A DNA stretch of 64,000 nucleotides from Betaproteobacteria bacterium SCN1 (GTDB lineage Bacteria > Pseudomonadota > Gammaproteobacteria > Burkholderiales > Thiobacillaceae), in contig WBSF01000007.1 of NCBI GenBank assembly GCA_008923315.1, positions 464,247 to 528,246 on the forward strand. Reading direction: 5' to 3'. Below are positions 28,246 to 36,600 of this stretch, one piece after another. Position numbers and translations under genes: made by a program. A model generated the notes under the pieces. The model was not told where the DNA came from and searched no databases. It was given only the letters and a program-made list of their open reading frames with translations. Each line of letters starts with the position of its first letter. Within the stretch, counting starts at the first letter, position 1.

Positions 28246-29631
28246 ATGACAACCCGACGCGAATTTTTCCGCCTGGCCGGCGCCGTTGCCGCCTCCGGGG
28301 CCGGCGCCACGCTGGTGAACCGCGCTGCGCTCGCCGCCGTGCCCGAGATCGTGAGCATGGACAAAGCCGAGACCGCGCCGCCGCTCGTGCCGCCCGACGG
28401 CCGGCCCTACAACCCCGTGGTCACGCTGAACGGCTGGACCCTGCCCTGGCGCATGAAGAACGGCGCCAAGGAATTCCACCTCGTGGCCGAACCGGTGGTG
28501 CGCGAGATCGCGCCCGGCATGAAGGCGCATCTGTGGGGTTACAACGGGCAGTCGCCCGGGCCGACCATCGAGGTGGTCGAGGGCGACCGGGTGCGGCTCT
28601 ACGTCACCAACCGCCTGCCCGAGCACACCACCATCCACTGGCATGGCCAGCGCCTGCCCAACGGCATGGACGGCGTCGGCGGCCTGACCCAGCCGCAGAT
28701 CAAGCCGGGCGAGACCTACGTCTACGAATTTGTGGCCAGCCGCCCCGGCACCTTCATGTACCACCCGCACGCCGACGAGATGGTGCAGATGGCGATGGGC
28801 ATGATGGGGTTCTGGGTCACGCATCCCAAGGGCAGGCATCCCCTGATCGAGGCGGTCGACCGCGACTTCTGCTTCCTGCTGAACGCCTACGACATCGATC
28901 CCGGTAGCTACACGCCCAGCGTCAACACCATGACCGAGTTCAACCTGTGGACCTGGAACAGCCGTGCCTTTCCGGGCATCGACTCGCTGAACGTGCGGCT
29001 CAACGACCGGGTGCGCATCCGGATCGGCAATCTCACCATGACCAATCACCCCATCCACCTGCACGGCCACGAATTCAGCGTGACCGGCACCGACGGCGGG
29101 CCGGTGCCCAAATCGGCGCGCTGGCCGGAAGTGACCACCGACATTGCGGTTGGACAGATGCGCCAGATCGAATTCCGTGCCGACGCGCCCGGCGACTGGA
29201 CTTTTCACTGCCACAAGAGCCATCACACCATGAATCCGATGGGCCATGGCGTACCCACGATGATCGGCGTCGACCAGCGCGGTCTGGCCGACCGGATTGC
29301 GCGGCTGGTGCCCGATTACATGAGCATGGGCAGCAGCGGCATGGCCGAGATGAGCGAAATGCAGATGCCGCTGCCGGAGAATACGCTGCCGATGATGATG
29401 GGCGACGGGCCCTTCGGGCCCATCGAGATGGGCGGCATGTTCTCGGTCGTCAAGGTGCGTGCCGACCAGAAGCCGGGTGACTATGCCGATCCCGGCTGGT
29501 ATGCGCAGCCGCCCGGCACCCGGGCGCAAGCCGTCGAAGCGCCGCCGGCGCCGGCGATGCAGAAACCGGCCGCCAGCGGTTCCGGCGATATCGAAGTGAC
29601 GGTTCGCAAGCCGGCGCAGCACCGGCATTGA
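28246..29631 (+). CDS. Tat-exported multicopper oxidase, apparently two-domain
   Basis: A 461-residue periplasmic copper oxidase. A twin-arginine signal (TRREFFRL...) leads residues 1-30. All four copper motifs are present: HWHG 131-134, HPH 173-175, HPIHLHGH 268-275 and HCHKSHHTMNPM 321-332. The distance from the first to the third motif is only about 137 residues, far less than in CueO/CopA, so the middle domain seems missing. A Met-rich stretch follows (359-397). Probable role: periplasmic Cu(I) oxidation and copper tolerance. It begins 10 bases after the TolC-type gene. Confidence 0.85.
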   Translation: MTTRREFFRLAGAVAASGAGATLVNRAALAAVPEIVSMDKAETAPPLVPPDGRPYNPVVTLNGWTLPWRMKNGAKEFHLVAEPVVREIAPGMKAHLWGYNGQSPGPTIEVVEGDRVRLYVTNRLPEHTTIHWHGQRLPNGMDGVGGLTQPQIKPGETYVYEFVASRPGTFMYHPHADEMVQMAMGMMGFWVTHPKGRHPLIEAVDRDFCFLLNAYDIDPGSYTPSVNTMTEFNLWTWNSRAFPGIDSLNVRLNDRVRIRIGNLTMTNHPIHLHGHEFSVTGTDGGPVPKSARWPEVTTDIAVGQMRQIEFRADAPGDWTFHCHKSHHTMNPMGHGVPTMIGVDQRGLADRIARLVPDYMSMGSSGMAEMSEMQMPLPENTLPMMMGDGPFGPIEMGGMFSVVKVRADQKPGDYADPGWYAQPPGTRAQAVEAPPAPAMQKPAASGSGDIEVTVRKPAQHRH

Positions 29632-29655
29632 ACCGCCGGGATCACACGGCGCCTG

Positions 29656-29684
29656 TTTATTAGAATTAAATTAATTGCTAATAT
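29656..29684 (+). promoter_or_regulatory. Rhodanese promoter with palindromic operator in the spacer
   Basis: A weak -35 TTTATT (29656) and -10 TAATAT (29679) are 17 bases apart. Between them, at 29659-29682, ATTAGAATTAA is followed by a near-perfect inverted copy TTAATTGCTAAT (one extra base). A repressor bound there would block polymerase. ArsR-type sulfide/persulfide sensors such as BigR and SqrR control rhodanese-type genes elsewhere, but no such regulator gene is adjacent. Confidence 0.55.
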
Positions 29685-29854
29685 TTAGGCGCCACCCTGT
29701 TCAAGGGCCTGCTGGCGTGATTTCGGAGGTTCCGGAAAAGCCGATTCGGGGCGATGGGTCGTTGATCGACCTTCCGTCCGTTCGGCAATACGGTTTCCAA
29801 GAACGCCGGCAGGTTCTGGGTGAGCACATGTCCAATGCAATACCAGGAGAGAAC

Positions 29855-30235
29855 ATGAGCTTGTCCGCCTTCGATCTGGTCGCCGAGGCCAAATCCCAGA
29901 TCACCGAAATCGAACCTGCAGTTGCCCGCGACGCGATCCACGATGCGCTTGTGCTGGACGTGCGCGAGCCGGCCGAATACGAAGCCGGCCGTCTGCCGGG
30001 TGCAATCAACATTCCGCGCGGCGTGCTCGAATTCCGCATCGGCGATCACCCGCAATTCACGCGTCGCGACCAGGACATTCTCGTGTATTGCAAAACCAGC
30101 GGACGTGCCGCACTCGCCGCGCTGAACCTGAAACGCATGGGCTACGACAGGGTGCGTTCGATCCATGGCGGCTTCGATGCCTGGAGTCAGGGCGGCCTGC
30201 CGGTAGAGCAGGAAAGCACGCGCTTCGGCGACTGA
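29855..30235 (+). CDS. Single-domain rhodanese (thiosulfate/persulfide sulfurtransferase-like)
   Basis: A 126-residue protein with one rhodanese domain: LVLDVREPAEYEAGRLPGAINIP and the active loop VYCKTSGR with catalytic C79. It probably handles persulfide or thiosulfate sulfur in the cytoplasm, as there is no signal peptide. I chose ATG 29855, which has AGGAGA five bases upstream; an in-frame ATG nine codons earlier is possible. A leader of about 165 bases separates it from the operator-bearing promoter at 29656-29684. It converges on the histidine kinase gene 12 bases away. Confidence 0.88.
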   Translation: MSLSAFDLVAEAKSQITEIEPAVARDAIHDALVLDVREPAEYEAGRLPGAINIPRGVLEFRIGDHPQFTRRDQDILVYCKTSGRAALAALNLKRMGYDRVRSIHGGFDAWSQGGLPVEQESTRFGD

Positions 30236-30247
30236 ACCGACCGGAAG

Positions 30248-31633
30248 CTAAACCTCCTGGCGCACCTGACCGGCTGGAGTGCGAACAGGCGCGCTGAAAT
30301 GCAGGATCGCAGCCAGGCCATGCCCGCCGTCCGGCCGGGCAAGCCCCGCGTCGAATTCGAGCCGGGCACGGGAAAGCTCGGCGATGCGCGCAACGATAGA
30401 CAGGCCGAGCCCGCAGCCTTCGGCATCGGTTTCACCCCGGGCAAACCGGGCGGTGAGCCGGCCGCGCAAACTGTCCGGCACACCGGGGCCGTTGTCGGCT
30501 ACGCTGAAACGGCATTCTTCCGTCAGGCGGGTCAGGCGCACCTCGATGTGCGCGCCTTCGCCCGCGTAGCGCAGGGCATTGTCGAGCAGATTGCGTGCCG
30601 CGATCTCGAACCACGCGGGCACCATGGCAATGCGGCAATCCGGCGCCAATGCCACATCCAGTGTCTGCGCGCGCCGCGCCGCTTCGGCCATGCGTCTCGC
30701 GCAAAGTGTGTCCAGCACGGGTGCGGGGTCGAAAGCCGATTCGCCGGCCTGGTGCGTCGGTTCGACACGGGCCAGTGTCAGGAGCTGCTCGACCAGATGC
30801 GTCATGCGGTCGACGCCGTCGATCACGTGATCGAGCGCGTGCCGGCGCGCACCGTCGGCCGTGGCGCGCTGGGCGACCTGTGCCTGGACCTTGAGGGCGG
30901 CCAGCGGCGTGCGCAGCTCGTGCGCCGCATCGGCGGTGAACCGGCGCTCGCTGTCGAGTGCGGCGCTGACGCGCGGCAGCAGGGCGTTGAAGGCGTCGCG
31001 CAGCAGCGCGATTTCGTCCGGCAGGGCGTTGCCGCCAAGCGGTGCGAGCGCGCGCGGGTCGAGCGCATCGACCTCGCGCGCCAGTGCCTCAACGGGGCGG
31101 AGCGCCCGCCGCACCGCCCACCAGACCGCCAGCGCAATGAACGGCAGGGCCAGCGTGGCCGGCACCAGCAATGACAGGCCGATTTCGCGCGCCAGCCGTT
31201 CGCGCGAGGCGTGCGCCTGCCCGACCGCGATGCGGTAATGGCCGTCCCGGCTCCGGGCTGTGAAGAAGCGCCATCGTGCGCCGTCGTGGAAACGTTCGCT
31301 GAATCCGTCCGCCAGTCCGGGTTCGAAACTGGCATGCCCCGGCGATGTGGCCAGCTGGCGCGGTATGCCGTCGTCCGTGAACCAGATTTCGAATGCCGTC
31401 GGCACCGGATTGTGTACGGCGTGTTCGTGCAGGACTTCGACCACGTGTTCGATTTCGCCGCTGCTGACGAAGGCGAGCAGTGTGTCGGCCACCTGGGTCA
31501 GCTGGCTGTCGAGCAGTTCGTCCGCTTCGTGATGCGCGCGCTGGTAGACCACCACGGCGGCCAGCAGCCAGACAACCGCCAGTGCGCCGCTCAGCATGAG
31601 CGTGAGTTGGCGGCGCAGGGAATGACGGCTCAC
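30248..31633 (-). CDS. Sensor histidine kinase, QseC/PmrB type
   Basis: Inner membrane sensor kinase of 461 residues. Two transmembrane segments (about 12-30 and 152-174) flank a periplasmic domain of about 120 residues. They are followed by a HAMP-like linker, the H-box FTADAAHELRTPLAALK with H238, and N/G boxes NLLDNALRYA and DNGPGVP...GCGLGLSIV. The start is GTG 31633, overlapping the regulator stop (GTGA). The ligand is not evident. Neighbouring metal and envelope genes suggest a PmrB/QseC-like role sensing metal or surface stress. Confidence 0.9.
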   Translation of the reverse strand: MSRHSLRRQLTLMLSGALAVVWLLAAVVVYQRAHHEADELLDSQLTQVADTLLAFVSSGEIEHVVEVLHEHAVHNPVPTAFEIWFTDDGIPRQLATSPGHASFEPGLADGFSERFHDGARWRFFTARSRDGHYRIAVGQAHASRERLAREIGLSLLVPATLALPFIALAVWWAVRRALRPVEALAREVDALDPRALAPLGGNALPDEIALLRDAFNALLPRVSAALDSERRFTADAAHELRTPLAALKVQAQVAQRATADGARRHALDHVIDGVDRMTHLVEQLLTLARVEPTHQAGESAFDPAPVLDTLCARRMAEAARRAQTLDVALAPDCRIAMVPAWFEIAARNLLDNALRYAGEGAHIEVRLTRLTEECRFSVADNGPGVPDSLRGRLTARFARGETDAEGCGLGLSIVARIAELSRARLEFDAGLARPDGGHGLAAILHFSAPVRTPAGQVRQEV

Positions 31634-32295
31634 GGGGCCGGGTCCGACAGGGTGTATCCCGCGCCGCGCACGGTACGGATCGTGTCGTTGCCGAGTTTTT
31701 TCCGCAGATGGTGGATATGCACTTCGAGCGCGTTGCTGCCGACGGCGTCGTCCCAGCTGTAGAGCTTCTCCTCGAGCGCGCGCCGGCTCAGTACGCGCCC
31801 GGCGTTCAGCATCAGCACGTGCAGCAGGTCGAATTCGCGGCTGGTCAGGTCCACCGGCTGGCCGGCCCGCATGACAGTCCGTCCGGCGGGGTCGAGCACG
31901 ATCTCGTTCAGCGTCAGGCAGGGCGAAGCCTGTCCGTGCGCCCGGCGAAGCAGGGCGCGCAGGCGGGCGGCGATCTCGTCGAGATCGAAGGGTTTGAGCA
32001 CATAGTCGTCGGCGCCGAGATCGAGGCCGCGCACCTTGTCCGACATCTGGTCGCGCGCGGTGAGAATCAGTACCGGCGTGGCATCGGAACGCGCCCGCAG
32101 CCATTGCAGCACCGACAGTCCGTCGCGTCTGGGCAGGCCGAGATCGAGCACGACGGCATCGAAGCGTTCCGCGCCCAGCGCCGCGACGGCGGCTTCGCCG
32201 TCGCGCAGCCAGTCGACGGCGAAGCCGGCCTGCAGCAAGCCGGCTTTGAGGCCGTCGCCCAGCAGGCGGTCGTCTTCTACTACCAGGATGCGCAT
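31630..32295 (-). CDS. OmpR-family response regulator, QseB/PmrA type
   Basis: A 221-residue regulator. The receiver has acidic E7-D8-D9, phospho-acceptor D51 in VVLDLGLP and K101-like KPFDLDE; the winged-helix DNA-binding domain follows with LTSREFDLLHVLM and RTVRGAGYTL. It overlaps the kinase gene by four bases. The subfamily fits QseB/PmrA, and boxes of the PmrA/QseB kind lie nearby at 33040-33056 and 34970-34986, so those are its likely targets. Confidence 0.92.
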   Translation of the reverse strand: MRILVVEDDRLLGDGLKAGLLQAGFAVDWLRDGEAAVAALGAERFDAVVLDLGLPRRDGLSVLQWLRARSDATPVLILTARDQMSDKVRGLDLGADDYVLKPFDLDEIAARLRALLRRAHGQASPCLTLNEIVLDPAGRTVMRAGQPVDLTSREFDLLHVLMLNAGRVLSRRALEEKLYSWDDAVGSNALEVHIHHLRKKLGNDTIRTVRGAGYTLSDPAP

Positions 32296-32366
32296 GGTGG
32301 TCTGCCGTATGTCATCGTCCGGGTGCGCCGGCGGCGCACCTGGGTGAAGCATAGCAGCCGCCGGGC

Positions 32367-33017
32367 TCAATCCTGCCGGGCGAGCGGATCGGCAGGCGGG
32401 ACGCGTCTGTCCGTCAGCATGCGTTGCGCAACGCGTTCCCCGCGCAGATGGTGGAAGACCAGTGCCGCGAGATGCAGGCCGACGAACCCGAGCATCAGGG
32501 CGAAACCGGCTTCGTGCGGCTCCTTGAACAGCCCGGCGGCCCACCGGGCATGCCCGAGCCAGCCGGATAGCGGGCCGGCACCGAACTCCGCCGCAGCCAG
32601 GACCAGTCCAGTAGCGACCATCAACGCTGCCACACCGTATGCGAACAGATATGCCAGACTGGCAAGCGGGTCGTGGCCGGCCCGGTGGCTGCGGGGAAGA
32701 CGCAGGGTGGTCAGCGCCGCTTTCCATACTGCGGGATGCCACAGGTCCCGCCAGCGCGCGCTGGCAGGACCGAACACGCCCCACAGCACGCGCAGTGCCA
32801 GTACGGCGGCCAGGCCATAGCCTGCGAGGATGTGCAGGTTCCAGATCGCGTCTTCATAAGGGCCGTGCTCGAAGGCCTCGGCAAGCTGGCTGGTCGCGAC
32901 GAGCGCGAGGATGGCCAGCGCCAGCGCCCAGTGCAGCAGGCGCAGGACGGGGCCGAACACGTACAGATCCGCGGCAATGGGGTTTGGACGCATGGCATTG
33001 GCTCCGGCACTGGACAT
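32367..33017 (-). CDS. Cytochrome b561-type membrane protein
   Basis: A 216-residue four-helix b-type cytochrome. It has histidines in the membrane segments (LLHWALALAIL, NLHILAGYGLA, EPHEAGFALML, GLHLAALVFHHL) positioned as haem ligands, as in cytochrome b561/hydrogenase cytochrome b proteins. The start is ATG 33017 or ATG 32993 (MRPNPIA). It lies 23 bases beyond the sulfatase stop and behind a degenerate PmrA-type box, so it may belong to the two-component regulon. Confidence 0.85.
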   Translation of the reverse strand: MSSAGANAMRPNPIAADLYVFGPVLRLLHWALALAILALVATSQLAEAFEHGPYEDAIWNLHILAGYGLAAVLALRVLWGVFGPASARWRDLWHPAVWKAALTTLRLPRSHRAGHDPLASLAYLFAYGVAALMVATGLVLAAAEFGAGPLSGWLGHARWAAGLFKEPHEAGFALMLGFVGLHLAALVFHHLRGERVAQRMLTDRRVPPADPLARQD

Positions 33018-33039
33018 GGCGCCACGATAAGCCGCGCAG

Positions 33040-33056
33040 CTTAGTGCATGCTTAAG
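33040..33056. promoter_or_regulatory. Degenerate PmrA/QseB-type box before cytochrome b561
   Basis: CTTAGT-GCATG-CTTAAG: one perfect and one imperfect half-site, five bases apart. It begins at the sulfatase stop codon and ends 23-39 bases upstream of the cytochrome b561 start on the minus strand. Confidence 0.45.
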
Positions 33057-34927
33057 ACGGCGGGACCGGGCACGTGGCGCAGCTGGCCGTCCCGGTCGCG
33101 CCGGGCCGCTTCCTGGTAGAACGCGATTGCGCGCCCGATGTCGGCGTCCGGCCGCTTCACCGTGCCCACGGGTTCCATGTGCGCGTCAAGCCGCCAGTCC
33201 TCGATCTTGCGTCCGGCGCTCAGTACGACCAGTCGATCCGGCGTCAGGTAGCCGAGCTTCTGGTAGGTTGCGATGAAGGCACGTCCCGCGTCCGGGTAGG
33301 CGCGCAACACGCTGCGGCCGATGAAGCGGTTGCGTTCGGGCAGGTTCAGCAGATCGAGCACCGTGGGCACCAGATCGATCTGGCTCGCCAGGCGCGTATC
33401 GACGTGCGGTGCGATGTGCGCGGGCGCATAGAGAACGGCCGGGATCAGATAGTTTTCGGGCGGCAGGCTCGTGCGTCCCTTGCTCGACGCGCAGTGATCG
33501 GCAACCACCACGAAGAGCGTGTCCTTGAACCAGGGTTTCCTGCGCGCGGCCTCGATGAAACGGCCGAGCGCCCAGTCGGCATATTTCACCGCGCCGGACC
33601 GGCCGGTGGGCAGATCGATCCGTCCGTCCGGGAACGTGAACGGCGTGTGGTTCGAGGTGGTCATCAGATGCATGAGAAAAGGTTTGCCCCGGGCGGCATC
33701 GCGATCCATCAGCTCCAGCGCGTAGTCGTACAGATGCTCGTCGGCCAGGCCCCAGATGTTGCCGAAGCCGCGATGGCGCGCCGGGAACTGGCTGCGATCG
33801 ACGGGCTGGTAGTGGTTGCCCGAGAAATAGGCGTCCATGTTGTCGAAGCGCGCGTAGCCGCCGTAGACGAAGCGGTTGACGTAGCCGTGGTCGGCGAGCA
33901 CCGCGCCCAGCGTTTCCAGATCGCGGTTGTGTTCGCGCCAGATGATCGAATGGCCGGGCAGCGGCGGAATCGCCAGCGACAGCGCTTCCAGCCCGCGCAC
34001 GGTGCGGTTGCCGGCGGCGTGCAGATTGGCGAGGAACAGCCCCGAATCGGCGAGACGGTCGATGTTGGGCGTGAGCCCCTTGCGGTTGCCGCCGTGCGCC
34101 GTGAAGCTCGACGACAGGCTTTCCAGCGTGACGATGACGACGTTCCGGGGCGCGCTGGCTTCGACGATGCGCGGCAGTTCCGCGGCGGGTGCGAGCGGGG
34201 TGCCGGCGCGCGTCGCGTAGAAATCGAAATAGTCGATGGCGTTGTGGGTGAACGCGTGGCCGAAGCTGTACAGGCCGTTGGCGGAGAGTTCGCGCTGGTA
34301 TTCGTTGGCGCCCCGTCGCTGCTCGATGGAAAAGCCCGCGGCGACGCCCGCGGCGACGGCCAGGCTGGCGAACCCGAGCGCGACGCGGACGGCGCGCGGC
34401 GCGTCGGGGGTCGCTGCGCGCGCGAGCCAGTCGCGGCTGGCCCACACCGCGGCCGCCACCAGCACGGCCAGCGCCCCGAGCAGCGCCCCGACCGGAAAGC
34501 TTTCGCGGATGTTGCCGACGACTTCGTGGGTGTAGACGAGATAGTCGACCGCGATGAAGTTGAAGCGCGCGCCGAACTCGTCCCAGAAGAACCATTCGGC
34601 GAGCACGCCGAAACCGAGTGCAAACAGCAGGACGGCGGCGACGCCCCAGACCAGCAGCCGGCGCAGCGGGCCGGCCGGCCGGCGGCGGCCGAGCGCGCCT
34701 TCGAACGCCAGCAGCGCGGGCAGCACGAGCGCGAGCGTGGCCAGATCGAACAGCAGGCCGACGCCCATGACCGTCAGCAGGGACGGCGCGTTCAATTGCG
34801 CGGCCTGCCAGGTCGCCGCGGCGAGCGTCAGGCGCAGGCCGCCATGCAGCAGCAGGAAGAGCGCGGCCAGCCAGGCGCTCAAGGGGTAGGGGCGGGCGCA
34901 GCGGAGCAGCGTAACGGGCACGGACAT
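33041..34927 (-). CDS. LTA synthase-family membrane sulfatase/phosphotransferase
   Basis: A 628-residue protein with about five N-terminal transmembrane helices (to about residue 190) and a C-terminal alkaline-phosphatase-fold domain. The family motifs are VTLESLSSSF, LTPNIDRLADSGLF, GNRTVRGLEAL (threonine expected as nucleophile) and VVADHCASSKG (metal ligands). In proteobacteria such enzymes transfer phosphoglycerol or phosphoethanolamine to surface glycans or lipid A. The upstream PmrA-type box supports envelope remodelling under the local two-component system. Exact substrate is not deducible. Confidence 0.82.
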   Translation of the reverse strand: MSVPVTLLRCARPYPLSAWLAALFLLLHGGLRLTLAAATWQAAQLNAPSLLTVMGVGLLFDLATLALVLPALLAFEGALGRRRPAGPLRRLLVWGVAAVLLFALGFGVLAEWFFWDEFGARFNFIAVDYLVYTHEVVGNIRESFPVGALLGALAVLVAAAVWASRDWLARAATPDAPRAVRVALGFASLAVAAGVAAGFSIEQRRGANEYQRELSANGLYSFGHAFTHNAIDYFDFYATRAGTPLAPAAELPRIVEASAPRNVVIVTLESLSSSFTAHGGNRKGLTPNIDRLADSGLFLANLHAAGNRTVRGLEALSLAIPPLPGHSIIWREHNRDLETLGAVLADHGYVNRFVYGGYARFDNMDAYFSGNHYQPVDRSQFPARHRGFGNIWGLADEHLYDYALELMDRDAARGKPFLMHLMTTSNHTPFTFPDGRIDLPTGRSGAVKYADWALGRFIEAARRKPWFKDTLFVVVADHCASSKGRTSLPPENYLIPAVLYAPAHIAPHVDTRLASQIDLVPTVLDLLNLPERNRFIGRSVLRAYPDAGRAFIATYQKLGYLTPDRLVVLSAGRKIEDWRLDAHMEPVGTVKRPDADIGRAIAFYQEAARRDRDGQLRHVPGPAVLSMH

Positions 34928-34969
34928 GCGACATCCTTATCGGGAGGATGCGTACTGTCGCGCCGCGCG

Positions 34970-34986
34970 CTTAAGGCAGGCTTAAG
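34970..34986. promoter_or_regulatory. Perfect PmrA/QseB-type box between divergent operons
   Basis: CTTAAG-GCAGG-CTTAAG. Each half-site is itself palindromic, so the box reads as a consensus direct repeat on both strands. It lies 43 bases from the sulfatase ATG and 92 bases from the GTG of the efflux operon's first gene, and could control both. Confidence 0.65.
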
Positions 34987-35077
34987 CTTGTGCGATCAGG
35001 ATTGCCTTCGAGCCGGCCCGGCCGGGTTGGCGGCGCGGCCAGCCGCGCCTTTTGCGTAGACCGGACAGCGAGGCACC

Positions 35078-35461
35078 GTGATCCGACGGACTATCCGTTC
35101 CCTGTTGCTGATGGGCTTCATCGTCCTGCAGACGGTGGCGCCGTTCATCCACGCCCATGCGGGCGCGGCGCAATGGCAGCATGCGGGCTGGCTGCATCTG
35201 CATGCCGGCCTTGCGGACGCGGGCGATGCCGGGCACGCGCAGGTCTCGAACGAGCACGGCACGGCCGTGGTCGTGGCCGACGGTCTGCCGGGGCGCGTCA
35301 AGGCGGCGGTGCCGCCGTCCGGCGCGCTGCTGCTTCCCCGGATCGAAATCGTGGCCTGCGCGGCCGCGCCGCGCGCGCCGCCCGAAAACGCCTCGCCGCA
35401 GACATCCGCAACCCCGCCCCCGTACAGCCTGCCCTTCGCCTTGGCGCCGCCGCGCGCCTGA
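35078..35461 (+). CDS. Exported His-rich small protein heading the RND operon
   Basis: A 127-residue protein starting at GTG 35078 with AGCGAGG upstream. It has a hydrophobic signal segment (SLLLMGFIVLQTVAPFIHA), then a histidine-rich stretch (HAHAG, QHAGWLHLHAGLADAGDAGH) and a Pro/Ala-rich tail. Small His-rich exported proteins often head czc/cus-type operons and may buffer or deliver metal. I do not assign a family. It lies 62 bp before the adaptor gene. Confidence 0.6.
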   Translation: MIRRTIRSLLLMGFIVLQTVAPFIHAHAGAAQWQHAGWLHLHAGLADAGDAGHAQVSNEHGTAVVVADGLPGRVKAAVPPSGALLLPRIEIVACAAAPRAPPENASPQTSATPPPYSLPFALAPPRA

Positions 35462-35523
35462 TCGACCGGGCGGCGCGCCGTGTGGCGCGCCGGATATCGA
35501 TCAGTCGCATTCGGAGCGCTTTC

Positions 35524-36597
35524 ATGTCTGTTCTTACCGTTGTTGCTTCCCGCCGCGCGCTGGGCGCGGGGATGTTGTGGATACTGTCGTGCGCGATTCC
35601 GGCCACGGCGGCCGAGACGCTGCCGCTGAACGCGGCGCAGAAGCGCAATCTCGGCATCGTCGTCGCGCCGGCCGTGCCGCGCGCATCGAGTTCCACCCCG
35701 GCCTATCCGGCGCGGGTCGCGCTGTCGCCGGCGGGCGTGCGCGTCGTGGCCGCGGCCGGCGCGGCGCTCGTCGTGCAGCTTCACGTGCAGGCCGGCGACG
35801 CCGTGCGGCAGGGCGCGCCGCTGGTCAGCCTGTCGATGCCGGGGCTGGCCGAGGCGCAGGCGGCGCTGGTGCAGGCGCGCGTGCGCGCGCAGCTCGCGGC
35901 GGACAATGCCGCGCGCGACGAAAAGCTCTTCGCCGAAGGCCTGATCGCCGAATCGCGCCTGCGGGCGGCGCGCGCCGAGACGCAATCCGCGCAGGCGAAT
36001 CGGGCGGCGGCGCAGACGGCGCGCACGCTGCTCGGCCAGGGCACGGTGTCCGGCAGCACGCTGACGCTGACCGCGCCGATGGCAGGCACGGTGATCGAAA
36101 GCCCGGTCGAGCCCGGCCAGCGGGTCGACGCCGGCATGCCGCTGCTGAAGCTGGCCGACCTGTCGCGGCTGACGCTGGACATTCCGCTGAGCCCGGCAGA
36201 AGCGCAGGGCGTGACCGTCGGCATGGACGTGCATCTGACGGACAGCACGGCAAGCGGGCGGGTGACCGCGGTGCTGCCGCAGCTCGATGCGGCGCAGAGC
36301 GTGCGGGTGCGCGCCAGTCTCGTCGATCCGCAGCACCGCCTGCGGCCGGGCCAGTCGGTCCGGGCGACGCTGGCGGGACGGACCGCGGGACAGACGCAGG
36401 CGGTGCCGGCCGGCGCGCTGGTCTGGAAACTCGACGTGCCCTACGTGTTCGTCGAGACCGCGCAGGGCTTCGCGCCGACGCGCGTGACGCTCGTCCGGCA
36501 GAACGCGCGCGAGGCCGAGATCGGCGGGCTGGCCGCCGGCAGCCGCGTCGCGGTCGCCGGCGTGGCCGCGCTCAAGGCGCAATGGCTGTCGGAGTGA
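35524..36597 (+). CDS. RND efflux periplasmic adaptor (membrane fusion protein)
   Basis: Periplasmic adaptor of 357 residues linking the RND pump to its outer membrane channel. It has a signal peptide (to about residue 30), lipoyl-like half motifs around VVQLHVQAGDAVRQGAPL and GTVIESPVEPGQRVDAGMPL, and an alpha-hairpin between them (AEAQAALVQARVRAQLAADN...). No N-terminal metal-binding extension is obvious. It is followed three bases later by the pump gene. Longer frames upstream of ATG 35524 run through another gene. Confidence 0.9.
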   Translation: MSVLTVVASRRALGAGMLWILSCAIPATAAETLPLNAAQKRNLGIVVAPAVPRASSSTPAYPARVALSPAGVRVVAAAGAALVVQLHVQAGDAVRQGAPLVSLSMPGLAEAQAALVQARVRAQLAADNAARDEKLFAEGLIAESRLRAARAETQSAQANRAAAQTARTLLGQGTVSGSTLTLTAPMAGTVIESPVEPGQRVDAGMPLLKLADLSRLTLDIPLSPAEAQGVTVGMDVHLTDSTASGRVTAVLPQLDAAQSVRVRASLVDPQHRLRPGQSVRATLAGRTAGQTQAVPAGALVWKLDVPYVFVETAQGFAPTRVTLVRQNAREAEIGGLAAGSRVAVAGVAALKAQWLSE

Positions 36598-36600
36598 ACC

